Below are positions 9,286 to 17,817 of a stretch of DNA of 64,000 nucleotides, piece after piece. Below the pieces are notes generated by a model. That model made no database searches. It saw only the letters and a list, made by a program, of their open reading frames with translations, and was not told where the DNA came from. Location: positions 4,374,001 to 4,438,000 of the forward strand of contig NZ_CP080545.1 in assembly GCF_019550795.1 (NCBI RefSeq). The letters are read 5' to 3'. A program made the translations under genes and the position numbers. This DNA comes from Paenibacillus sp. sptzw28. GTDB lineage: Bacteria > Bacillota > Bacilli > Paenibacillales > Paenibacillaceae. Position 1 is the stretch's first letter. Each line of letters opens with the position of its first letter.

Positions 9286-11463
9286 TCAGCTCCCCGGGGC
9301 GATCCGCTTGGCCCTTCCGGAAGAACCGTTGTTCAGCGCCAGGACGGATTTGCTCAGTGACGGCCGGTTCGGGGAGCAGTGGCTCACAATAACGGAAGCA
9401 GAAATTACAGTGTGGAACGGCACTGGCGAGCCGATATCCACAATATCGGTCATAGAGCTGAAGGATGCCCGTGCCGTAGGCGGAATAGGCGGCGGAACAC
9501 TGCTGGCCGACACACTCGGCGGACCGGTTGTGGTGGTCCGCTACACGGCCGCTTTAACATCGGTTTTCGGCTTTGCCGCCAAGCTGCTCGGCTCGATCGC
9601 GAAGGGCGAGGAGCGCCCGCTCCTGTCGGAGAAGGAGCTTCCGCAGCAATGTCCCAAATGCCGGAACCCTCTGCAGGAAGGAACGCAAACGTGTCCCGTC
9701 TGCAAAAATAACGGCAAAGTCATGCTCCGCATGCTCGGATATGCCAAACCGTTCAAGCTGCAGATGATTGCAGCCGCCATCATGCTTGTTATAACGACAC
9801 TGGTGGAGCTTATTCCGCCTTACTTGACCAAAGTCATGCTCGACGATGTACTTCAGCCGAAAAATACGGGATCCACTCTTCTCTGGATCGTACTCGGGCT
9901 GGCCGCTACCTCGCTCGTAATGACGGTCATGCAGACCGTCCGCGGTCTGATCGGCGTCTGGGTCGGCTCCAAATTGATGGGCGATTTGCGCCGCGATATT
10001 TACAACGCACTCATGCGGTTATCGCTCGCGTTCTTCGACAGACGCCAGACATCGCAGTTCATCGGCCGGGTCAACAGCGATTCGGAAGCAATGCGGCAGT
10101 TTATGACCGAAGGCGTGATCTGGGTAACCGGAGAATCTCTGAGAGTAATCGCCATCTTTATCATCATGTTCAATCTCAATTGGCAGATGACCCTGCTCGC
10201 CATTCTGCCCATGCCGCTAATGATCATTGTTTCCTTGACCATCTGGCCGATGATCGGCCGGCGTTGGTACCAGCAGTGGCGGTCCATATTCCGGTTGAAC
10301 CTGATTGTCGGAGACTCTCTGCAGGGTATCCGCGTCGTCAAGGCGTTCGGTCAGGAAACGACCGAAATATCACGGTATAAGGAAGCTAATCAAGACGTGG
10401 TACGGAATAACATCCGGATCGAAGGGCTATGGCAGGGCATGTTTCCGCTCTTCTCTCTCGTCGCCGGTGTCGGAACGCTGCTCATCTGGTACTACGGCGG
10501 CTGGTCGGTGCTGAACGGAGAATTGTCGCTCGGCGTGCTGATGGCGCTGATCGCCTATCTCGGCATGCTGCTCGGACCGCTGCAGTGGGTCAGCCAAATG
10601 ATCAACTGGGCGAGCCATGCCCTGTCGGCGGCCGATCGGGTATTTGAAATCATGGATACCCCTTCGGAGGTGCCCGATACGAGAGATCCAGCCCCTATCG
10701 GACGCGTGAAAGGTGAAGTGGTGTTCAGCAACGTAACCTACGGCTACGAGAAGCACCACCCCGTTCTGAAAAATATCGACCTGCGGGTAAGCGCAGGCGA
10801 AATGGTCGGATTGGTCGGCCATTCCGGTGCGGGAAAATCGACATTCATCAATATGATTTGCCGGTTTTACGATACCGACGAAGGCCGGATTACGATTGAC
10901 GGCGTCGATCTGCGCAATATAAGCCAGACCGACCTGCGCAAGCAGATCGGAGTCGTGCTGCAGGAGACGTTTCTGTTCGACGGCACGATTGCCGAGAACA
11001 TCGCCTACTCGAAACCTGACGCGACGCCGGAAGAGATTATGCGCGCGGCCAAAATCGCCAACGCGCACGATTTTATCGTACGGCTGCCGGACGGATACGA
11101 TACTCGTGTCGGCGAACGGGCCATAGGCTGTCGGGCGGCGAGAAGCAGCGCGTTTCAATCGCCCGCGCGATCATTCATGATCCCCGTATCCTGATTTTGG
11201 ACGAAGCCACGGCTTCGGTCGATACGGAAACTGAACGGCAAATTCAGGAAGCGATTTCCCGGCTTGTTAAGGGCCGTACGACTTTCGCAATCGCCCACCG
11301 GCTTTCCACCCTTCGGAACGCAGACCGGCTTGTAGTTCTCGACCGCGGGAAGATCGTCGAACTAGGTACGCACGAAGAGCTGCTCGAGAAGGAAGGCGTT
11401 TACCACAAGCTCGTGGAGGCGCAGAAGGAATTGTCCCAAATTAAAGGGGTGGTGAGCGTATGA
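9272..11463 (+). pseudogene. ABC transporter, ATP-binding/permease, cyanophycin-associated type; frameshifted
   Basis: Half-size exporter. Order: an N-terminal domain of about 125 residues, a zinc ribbon (CPKC and CPVC pairs), a six-helix membrane domain, then a nucleotide-binding domain with Walker A GHSGAGKST. After DTRVGER the frame is lost: adding one G to the GGG at 11118-11120 restores [20 protein letters not shown], the ABC signature, and joins the downstream frame ([10 protein letters not shown]-loop HRLST). The repaired product would be about 730 residues. The N-terminal extension plus zinc ribbon followed by DUF1854 is the arrangement annotated as cyanophycin metabolism-associated; no cyanophycin genes are visible here. 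All domains are otherwise intact, so sequencing error or very recent mutation is likelier than old decay. The start has an AAAAGGAG site. Confidence 0.88.
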
Positions 11464-11957
11464 GGGACCCTTATGAAATTTATATTCTTGAGCCGGGCCG
11501 CGTCTTGTTCAGCCGCGGCTCCGGCGGAGTATTTCAAGGTGTCATCGATGGAAAGGAATACGAGGAAATTATTGTTCACCGGGCTTTCCCGTTTCTGTAT
11601 ACACTTCAATATATATCCATCCGAGATGCGAAGGGTGAGGAAATCGGCGTCATTCGCGATATCGGCCAGCTGGATCAGGAGAGCCGGAAGGAGATTGAGC
11701 GTGAGCTGCAGTTCCGCTACTTCCTGCCGCGGGTAACGCACGTGGAAAGCGTCAAACAACGATCCGATCTGTGGATCTGGGAGCTGCAGACGAATTTGGG
11801 GCCAACCCGGCTCGTGATGCGGAATTTGCACGAGCATATGCAGTTTCCCGGCGGAGGCCGCATCGTTCTGACCGACATGAACGGCAAACGATGCGAGATC
11901 GGCGATTGGAAAACGCTCGACGGCCACAGCCGCAAGCAGCTGCGCGATGTTATATAA
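11460..11957 (+). CDS. DUF1854 family protein
   Basis: A 165-residue soluble protein starting [12 protein letters not shown]. The segments [15 protein letters not shown], the middle [14 protein letters not shown], and the end [25 protein letters not shown] match DUF1854, a family found with a specific ABC transporter and in some genomes with cyanophycin enzymes. The ATG overlaps the transporter stop as ATGA, strong evidence of coupling and a shared role. Molecular function is unknown. No signal peptide or membrane segment is visible. A candidate terminator follows. Confidence 0.87.
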   Translation: MRDPYEIYILEPGRVLFSRGSGGVFQGVIDGKEYEEIIVHRAFPFLYTLQYISIRDAKGEEIGVIRDIGQLDQESRKEIERELQFRYFLPRVTHVESVKQRSDLWIWELQTNLGPTRLVMRNLHEHMQFPGGGRIVLTDMNGKRCEIGDWKTLDGHSRKQLRDVI

Positions 11958-11970
11958 CCCTCAATACATT

Positions 11971-12014
11971 AGCCCCTAGCTGTTCCCTTGCGGAAGCGGC
12001 GGGGGTCTTTTTTT
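11971..12014 (+). terminator. Candidate rho-independent terminator after the DUF1854 gene
   Basis: Outer arms CCCC and GGGG enclose an inner TTCC/GGAA stem, followed by a seven-T run (tcttttttt). It lies 14 bp after the stop, at the end of the plus-strand cluster. The stem is interrupted, so strength is uncertain. Confidence 0.55.
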
Positions 12015-12050
12015 GCACCCGCAGCCTATTTCAATATCCGTTATTCAACA

Positions 12051-12076
12051 GAAAAGGACAGCTGCTGAGCTGTCCT
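12051..12076 (-). terminator. Terminator of the MraY-like gene
   Basis: AGGACAGCT and AGCTGTCCT form a perfect 9-bp stem with a gctg loop (12055-12076). On the minus strand it is followed by TTTT (plus-strand aaaa at 12051-12054). It lies 15 bp beyond the stop of the minus-strand gene. Confidence 0.75.
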
Positions 12077-12090
12077 CGTTGCGGGGCGGA

Positions 12091-13050
12091 TTAGTTTTTC
12101 AAAAATAAGTACCATATGATCCAGGAAAGCAGGGCGCAGAACCATGAAACGAATCCGAAGAAAAGCACGATTTTATTTTCCCTCCAGCCGTATTTCAGAC
12201 TGAAATGAAAGTGAACGGGCGCCATTCGGAACAAACGCAGCTTCGTCTTTCTGTAGTACCAGACCTGTAAAATCACCGATAACTGCTCGGCCAAATAAAC
12301 AAAAAACAAGATAGGAATGAGCAGCTCCACCTTTTCCAGAACGGCCAGAAAGGATAAAGAGCCGCCGATGGCAAGCGACCCTGTATCGCCCATGAAAGCT
12401 TTTGCCGGATATATGTTATATATAAACAGCCCGAGCAGACACGCGATCATCACAAGAGCAAACAGCTTGACTTCAATATGGTCCGATATGATGAAAAAGA
12501 AGAAATAAGTCGGAATGGCCGCGTTAATGAGCAGACCGTCCAGTCCGTCCGTGAAATTGATCGCATTGGCTGTACCTACCACAAACAGCAGGACAACAGC
12601 CGCATAGACGACGACAGGCAGCCCTATCGCGTAGTCCTTATAGACGGCAATAGTCGGCATTAACGAAAATTGACTCATCAATACGTACAATAACCCGGCC
12701 GCGAACCCGAATTGTAAGACCAGCTTGGTCTTGCCCGAGATACCCGACGGGTCCTGGAAGGCCGCTTTTTTAAAGTCATCCATGAATCCGATCGCTCCGA
12801 AGAAGACGAACACCGCAGCGAGAAAAAGCACAAGCGGTTTCGGATAATAAGCTATGGATGTAACGATACCAATGAACAAAACAATACCCGCCATAAGCGG
12901 CGTCCCCCGTTTGGCTTGATGGTCCGGGGGCAGCTCGGCTCTAATGGGCTGAATCAGCTTCAGACTGCGAAGACTCCAAATCAGTAACGGGGTCAGCGCC
13001 GCCACAAGCAGAAAGGAAATACTTGAAATGCTCAAAATCGCACTGTTCAT
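12091..13050 (-). CDS. MraY-like phospho-N-acetylmuramoyl-pentapeptide transferase paralogue
   Basis: A 319-residue polyprenyl-phosphate glycan-1-phosphate transferase with about ten membrane helices. Family signatures are present: FMDDFKK near residue 90, NFTDGLDG at 165-172, FMGDTGS near 220, and RMAPVHFHFSL near 275-285. Canonical MraY has a triple histidine in the last motif (APxHHHFE); here the middle His is Phe and the Glu is Ser. MraY normally lies in the dcw cell-wall cluster; this gene stands alone with its own terminator, suggesting a paralogue for a modified or stage-specific lipid-linked step. Substrate is unproven. Start supported by GGAGA 6 bases upstream. Confidence 0.82.
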   Translation of the reverse strand: MNSAILSISSISFLLVAALTPLLIWSLRSLKLIQPIRAELPPDHQAKRGTPLMAGIVLFIGIVTSIAYYPKPLVLFLAAVFVFFGAIGFMDDFKKAAFQDPSGISGKTKLVLQFGFAAGLLYVLMSQFSLMPTIAVYKDYAIGLPVVVYAAVVLLFVVGTANAINFTDGLDGLLINAAIPTYFFFFIISDHIEVKLFALVMIACLLGLFIYNIYPAKAFMGDTGSLAIGGSLSFLAVLEKVELLIPILFFVYLAEQLSVILQVWYYRKTKLRLFRMAPVHFHFSLKYGWRENKIVLFFGFVSWFCALLSWIIWYLFLKN

Positions 13051-13125
13051 TCCGATTCTCCATAAAAGGTAGTTTATTTAACTATATTTCCGCATGATGG
13101 ACAAATATTCCTGTCTGCCGGACGG

Positions 13126-14633
13126 CTAACGGCTGCGGACCTCGAAGATCGCGAATTTCAAATAATGTCCTTCGTTGACCCCGACAATTTGCGGATGATC
13201 CTTGCCCGCCGCCCGCCATTCGATTAATCTAAGCGTTTTGCCGGCATCGAGGGCCGCCGACTGGATCGTCTCAAGAAACAGCTCAGGCCGCATATGGTAT
13301 GAACAGCTGGCTGTGACAAGGTAGCCGCCTTCGTTGACAAGCCTCATTCCATGAAGGTTGATGTCCTTGTAGCCGCGGCATGCGCCCGGTACAGCGCTTT
13401 TGGTTTTTGCAAAAGCGGGCGGGTCAAGAATGACGACATCCCAGGTTCGTCCTGCTTGTCCAAGTGGCTTCGAGGTATCGACAGCTTTGCCGCCACCGTC
13501 TGCTTTGCCACTCTTCCCCCGCTCCGAACGCTCTTCCAATCCTTTCACCTGCATGCGCAAATATTCAAATGCGTCTGCCACGACGAATTCCACGCGACCC
13601 TCGAAACCGTTGCGGGCGACATTCCGCCGCGCTGTCTCGACCGCATGCTCGGAAACGTCCAGGCAGGTTACTTTCTTCGCGCCGTATTTACAGGCATGAA
13701 GCGTGAAGCTTCCCGTATGTGCGAAGCATTCAAGCACAGTCGCGCCGTCCCAATATGGATAGGTGACGATTTTGCCGTTCGGATTTACGGGGACGAGTAC
13801 CTTTTGCCGCATTGCTTCGAGCCTGACGGCTGCGTTATCCGTCTCGGACTCGGGAGCATTGGCCGAGGATCCGTTTTCAGGTAAAAACAATGTGTAACCC
13901 GTACCGCCTACAACAGCCGCGTCATCCGGCAATTCCTCCCGAGTTCTTTGCTCGAGACGGATTCCGCTGCGCTCTCCCCAACCCTTCATCAACGGAGCAA
14001 TAGAAGCCCGGTTCTCGCGTTGATCGAAGAAATAGCCGGTTTTCTGGCCTTCTATTATGTCAACCTCAAGCAGCAGACCATTCTCGCGAATGTCCACGAT
14101 GCGCGGGCATTCGCCATATAAGAGGCCTGTATGTTCCTCCAGCCCTTCAAGTGAACGAACTGACACATCGCTGCGTTCATAGATTCCCTGCGGAGCAAAT
14201 ACGTCCACCAGCGATCGGACAATCGCCTCGCGGTGAACATCCATTCCAAGCGTCAGCAGCTGCACAACGAGTACGCTTCCGAACCTGTCGACAATGAGCC
14301 CCGGCAGAAAGTCCGCCTCTCCATATACCAGCCGGCAATCGCGCCCGTTCACGAAACGGCGCCGGTGCAGTGCGCACTGCTCGAATCGCTCTCGGAAGAA
14401 TGCTTCATCCATAGCTTCAAGTGGTTGATAAGAAACGACACGAACCGTTATTTGCGATTGCGGATTCCAATAGCCTGTCGCCAAGTAGCGACCCTGATGA
14501 GTGACAACATCCACTAACTCTCCCGGAGTGGCTTCTCCCTCAATGCGATTGATCTCCCTGCGAACACCCACGGATGACCCTGCTCCAACCTTTTTTTACG
14601 ATCACGCTGCAGTACCGCTTTTGCGCGTTCCAT
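13126..14633 (-). CDS. RlmI-type class I SAM-dependent rRNA methyltransferase (apparent N-terminal frameshift)
   Basis: Homologue of the RlmI/YccW 23S rRNA cytosine-5 methyltransferase family: N-terminal PUA-like domain, linking domain (GLIVDRFGSVLVVQL, TGYFFDQRENR) and a Rossmann methyltransferase (ATVLECFAHTGSFTLHA, motif WDVVILDPPAFAKTK). An intact frame exists only from a GTG at 14571. Reading from an ATG at 14633 gives MERAKAVL and KKRLEQGHPWVFAG, the family N-terminus, but out of frame. One extra G in the GGG run (plus-strand ccc, 14556-14558) gives HPWVFAGEINRIEG and joins the two; the repaired product would be about 502 residues. Two low-complexity inserts (around SSANAPESETD and SERGKSGKADGGG) lengthen the protein. 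The exact rRNA target is inferred from family. Confidence 0.83.
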
Positions 14634-14729
14634 TGTCAATTTCGCCCCTTCTCATTCAATTGCTTGTCATGCTTGTCCGGCCTGCGGCATATGTATGGTT
14701 ACGAACCGCTTGCAAAGGAGTTTTGCCTC

Positions 14730-15701
14730 ATGTTCCATTCAATCATCGTCCCCATGCTAACTGGACTTGCCGTCTTCCTGCTTGGCATGAAAGCGATGGA
14801 GCTTGCGCTTCACCGCTCGGTCGGCAAACACCTTCACAGTCTGCTTCGGAAATCGACAGCGACACCCGTTCACGGTCTCCTCGTCGGGACAGCAACAACG
14901 GCCGTTCTGCAGAGCAGCACGGCCGTTACGGTCATGTCGATCGGCCTCGTCAACGCCAGACTGCTTACCTTCCCGCGTACGCTTGGCATCGTGCTCGGCA
15001 CGAATATCGGGACTTGCCTTACAACCGAACTGATCGGCCTGAATTTAAATCAGCTGGCATGGCCCTTGCTCGAGTCCTCGCTTGCTCTATGGCTGCTTAC
15101 AGCGCTTGTCGGCGAGATGGGACTTGTTCCGGGAAGATCCGAAAGCGAATGGCTTCAACCGCTCCGAAGCGGTGCCGTTATAGTAGGCGGATTCGCGCTC
15201 CTCCTCATCGGAATAGGAATTATGCAATCCATTGCCCCTGCCGTCCAATCAAGCGGTTTATTCGCCGTTTTTCTAAGCCACGCCGAAGACAGCGTTCTAT
15301 GGGGGCTCGCCGCAGGCATTGTGCTGAGCGCCGCCGTTCACAGCAGCGCTGCCGTCATCGGTATCATAATGGGACTCGCTTCGGTAGGGGCAATGCCCGT
15401 TGAAATCGGCATCGCCGTAGTGCTCGGAGCCAATGTCGGCACCTGTATAACAGCTCTGCTAGCATCGCTTGGCGCTACAAGATCAGGCCGGTTCGTCGCG
15501 TGGTCGCATGTAATTCTTAATGTCGGCGGTGCCGTCCTGTTCATGCCTTTTGTGACGGAGCTGCAGCATGCATCCGCCTGGTTCAGCGTGTCGCCTTCCT
15601 CACAAATCGCTCATGCCCAAACGATATTCAATATATTGAGCTCCCTGATTGCCCTTCCGTTTTGTTATCTTCCGGCTTTACGGCGTCTGTCGCCAGACTG
15701 A
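14730..15701 (+). CDS. Na/Pi cotransporter family protein (YqeW-like)
   Basis: A 323-residue membrane protein of the Na/Pi-cotransporter (PF02690) family. Two inverted-topology halves each carry the family signature: QSSTAVTV at 61-68 and HSSAAVIG at 204-211, with TNIGTCLT and ANVGTCIT following. It probably couples sodium to phosphate uptake or efflux; direction is unproven. The ATG at 14730 is chosen for the AAAGGAG site; the frame is open upstream into the divergent gene but without a ribosome site. In B. subtilis yqeW lies next to yqeV (mtaB), and here too only the Nudix gene separates them. Confidence 0.9.
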   Translation: MFHSIIVPMLTGLAVFLLGMKAMELALHRSVGKHLHSLLRKSTATPVHGLLVGTATTAVLQSSTAVTVMSIGLVNARLLTFPRTLGIVLGTNIGTCLTTELIGLNLNQLAWPLLESSLALWLLTALVGEMGLVPGRSESEWLQPLRSGAVIVGGFALLLIGIGIMQSIAPAVQSSGLFAVFLSHAEDSVLWGLAAGIVLSAAVHSSAAVIGIIMGLASVGAMPVEIGIAVVLGANVGTCITALLASLGATRSGRFVAWSHVILNVGGAVLFMPFVTELQHASAWFSVSPSSQIAHAQTIFNILSSLIALPFCYLPALRRLSPD

Positions 15702-15813
15702 CGATGTGACTCCCCGCTCGAAAGCAGAATCAGGAGCCGTTCACGATACGCTGCAGCCGGCTTAGCAGCGAATGGCCGATGTAATGGGCAAGCGGTTTAC
15801 CCGCTTCCATTTC

Positions 15814-16251
15814 TCAACTGCTACCCTGCACCTCCAGGCCAAGGAGTTTGAGCGCTCCGGCCAATATGCGGTCATTGTTGTTATACCCCGCTTGACGCTG
15901 GCGGCGCCATGCTTCGGAAGGCTCGAACCATTCGACGCCGCGAATTTCTTCGATCTGCGCCTGCAGCTTGCCGCCGACTGCTTCCACGAGGTAATAATGC
16001 ACCTCTTTATCGATCAAACCCTTTAACTCGTGGTTGTATTTATACTTGATTTGATCGATAGGAGCGATAATGATGCCTTCCATTCCTGTTTCCTCGATAA
16101 TTTCGCGAAGCGCCGTTTGCTCGACCGTTTCACCCGGCTCCATTTTACCTTTGGGAAGCGATATTTTTCCGTAACGGTCCTGGATCAATTGAATTTGCAG
16201 CGCCCCGTCGATACGACGAAACACGACTCCTCCTGCTGAAATTTCTTTCAT
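15814..16251 (-). CDS. NUDIX hydrolase
   Basis: A 145-residue single-domain protein. The Nudix box (GX5EX7REUXEEXGU) is complete at 35-57, from GKMEPGETVEQ to REIIEETGM. Such enzymes hydrolyse nucleoside diphosphates linked to another group; the small size and YNNNDRILAGALKLL C-terminus resemble diadenosine-polyphosphate or house-cleaning types, but substrate cannot be read from sequence. GAGGAGGAGC supports the start. Directly upstream lie two copies of the hairpin repeat described at 16267-16345. Confidence 0.88.
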   Translation of the reverse strand: MKEISAGGVVFRRIDGALQIQLIQDRYGKISLPKGKMEPGETVEQTALREIIEETGMEGIIIAPIDQIKYKYNHELKGLIDKEVHYYLVEAVGGKLQAQIEEIRGVEWFEPSEAWRRQRQAGYNNNDRILAGALKLLGLEVQGSS

Positions 16252-16266
16252 ATTCGCTCCTCCTCA

Positions 16267-16345
16267 GGGTTTGCACGTGAGCAAACCGACTTCTTAAGCA
16301 TCCACTTGGGTTTGCGCGTAAGCAAACCGACTTCGTATTCCTATG
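16267..16345 (-). repeat. Two tandem copies (41-bp period) of a hairpin leader repeat upstream of the Nudix gene
   Basis: Copies begin at 16267 and 16308, exactly 41 bp apart. Each contains GGTTTGC and GCAAACC arms around a 6-base loop, followed on the plus strand by cgacttc and a GTA/TTAAGC-like tail. In coding orientation the final arm is immediately followed by CTGAGGAGGAGC and the start codon, so the repeat forms the 5' leader. The same element with different arms precedes spoIIP (32283-32444). Confidence 0.85.
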
Positions 16346-16349
16346 TACA

Positions 16350-16394
16350 GCAAGGATTCTCTTCACGACCCGTTGGGCGGATTAGAATCCTTGC
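16350..16394 (-). terminator. Perfect 11-bp stem hairpin between mtaB and the Nudix gene
   Basis: GCAAGGATTCT (16350-16360) pairs perfectly with AGAATCCTTGC (16384-16394) around a 23-base loop. For minus-strand transcripts entering from the Nudix side it is followed by the mtaB region; the minus-strand side lacks a clean T-tract, while the plus side has aattttc. It may be a weak terminator, an attenuator, or a leader structure of the Nudix gene. Confidence 0.4.
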
Positions 16395-16424
16395 AATTTT
16401 CATTATTTCCGTTATATTCCGCCC

Positions 16425-17813
16425 TTAAGCCTGCAACGCTTTAGCCAGTACGGACGGGCTTGCCTCTACGCCGCGCTCTGCCGATGTTTCGGGATCCAGG
16501 ACACGGACAAGCTGGCCGAAACATTCGTTAACGCCCGCTTCAGTAATCTGTACCCGGCAAAGCTGGCCGATAAGCGCTTCGGAACCTTCGAAAACAACCT
16601 GAAGGTAGTTGCCTGAGTAGCCCATAACACGGCCGCTTCCGGGTGCGCCTTTGTAATCCCGTTCCGGAATGACGTCTACGACTTGGCCGACAAACTTCCT
16701 GCCATATTCGAGCTGCATGCGTTCCGATAAATCAATCAGCTTGTGAACGCGCTCGTTCTTCAATTCGTCGTCAATCTGTTCTTCCATCCGCGCTGCCGGT
16801 GTACCTGTCCGTTTCGAATACGGGAAGACGTGCATTTCGGCAAATCGCAGCTCTTCCATGAAACGGTAGCCGTTCTCGAACATTTCTTCCGTCTCGCCGG
16901 GGAAGCCCACGATTACATCGGTGGTAATGGCAACCCCTGGCATGGCGCGGTGCAGCAGCTTGATTTTCTCCGCAAATTGCTCCACCGTATACTTACGCCG
17001 CATGCGGCTCAGTACGGAGTTATCGCCGGCCTGCAGCGGGATATGCAGATGGCGGCACATTTTGGATGACCGGTTCAGCACGTCGATCATCGCTTCGTCG
17101 ATTTGGCTCGCTTCGATCGAGCTGATCCGGATTCGCTCCAGACCTTCCACTTTATCGAGATCCCATAGAAGGTCGGACAGTCTGTAATTCTCCATATCGT
17201 CGCCGTATCCGCCCGTATGAATGCCGGTGAGGACGATCTCCTTGTATCCGGCCGCAACGAGCTGACGGGCCTGACTGATCACGCTTTGCGGATCGCGGCT
17301 GCGGGAAAGGCCGCGCGACCAAGGAATGATGCAGAAGGTGCAAAAATTGTTGCAGCCCTCCTGAATTTTCAGAAATGCACGGGTACGATCGGCAAAATCA
17401 GGTACATCAAGCTCTTCGAATTCACGTGTCTTCATGATATTACGGACTGCATTCACCGGCTTGCGGTCTGCCTGAATGGACCGGATGTAGTCCATCAGCT
17501 TATCCCGGTCCTGCGTTCCGATGACAAGATCGACGCCCTCTATGGCAAGAATTTCAGCCGGCGAAGTCTGTGCATAGCAGCCCGTAACGGCAATAACAGC
17601 ATCCGGATTGCGCCGAATGGCACGCCGGATAATTTGCCGGCTCTTCTTATCGCCGGTATTAGTAACGGTACATGTATTTATCAGGTATACATCGGCGGTC
17701 GTCGTCTCGAAATCGACCTGCTCGTATCCTTCGTTCTTAAACAGCTGCCAAATCGCTTCCGTATCGTAGAAGTTAACTTTGCAGCCTAATGTATAAAACG
17801 CTACCGACGGCAT
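16425..17813 (-). CDS. mtaB: tRNA N6-threonylcarbamoyladenosine(37)-C2 methylthiotransferase MtaB
   Basis: Radical-SAM methylthiotransferase that converts t6A37 to ms2t6A in ANN-decoding tRNAs. Three N-terminal domain cysteines (C11, C48, C79) hold one iron-sulfur cluster; CNNFCTFC (C154, C158, C161) holds the radical-SAM cluster. A C-terminal TRAM-type domain is expected around GQVVDVIPE. Length is 462 residues. The start MPSVAFYTLG at 17813 is preferred, 4 bp after the rsmE stop with GGGAGG upstream; an ATG at 17846 lies inside rsmE without a ribosome site. Last gene of the prmA-M50-rsmE-mtaB run, equivalent to B. subtilis yqeT-yqeU-yqeV. Confidence 0.95.
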   Translation of the reverse strand: MPSVAFYTLGCKVNFYDTEAIWQLFKNEGYEQVDFETTTADVYLINTCTVTNTGDKKSRQIIRRAIRRNPDAVIAVTGCYAQTSPAEILAIEGVDLVIGTQDRDKLMDYIRSIQADRKPVNAVRNIMKTREFEELDVPDFADRTRAFLKIQEGCNNFCTFCIIPWSRGLSRSRDPQSVISQARQLVAAGYKEIVLTGIHTGGYGDDMENYRLSDLLWDLDKVEGLERIRISSIEASQIDEAMIDVLNRSSKMCRHLHIPLQAGDNSVLSRMRRKYTVEQFAEKIKLLHRAMPGVAITTDVIVGFPGETEEMFENGYRFMEELRFAEMHVFPYSKRTGTPAARMEEQIDDELKNERVHKLIDLSERMQLEYGRKFVGQVVDVIPERDYKGAPGSGRVMGYSGNYLQVVFEGSEALIGQLCRVQITEAGVNECFGQLVRVLDPETSAERGVEASPSVLAKALQA

Positions 17814-17817
17814 GTCG

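Noticed and set aside
14501..15403. 300-codon plus-strand frame overlapping the Na/Pi symporter gene
   Set aside because: Arg/Ser/Pro-rich composition typical of an out-of-frame shadow; the overlapping frame encodes a clear membrane transporter.
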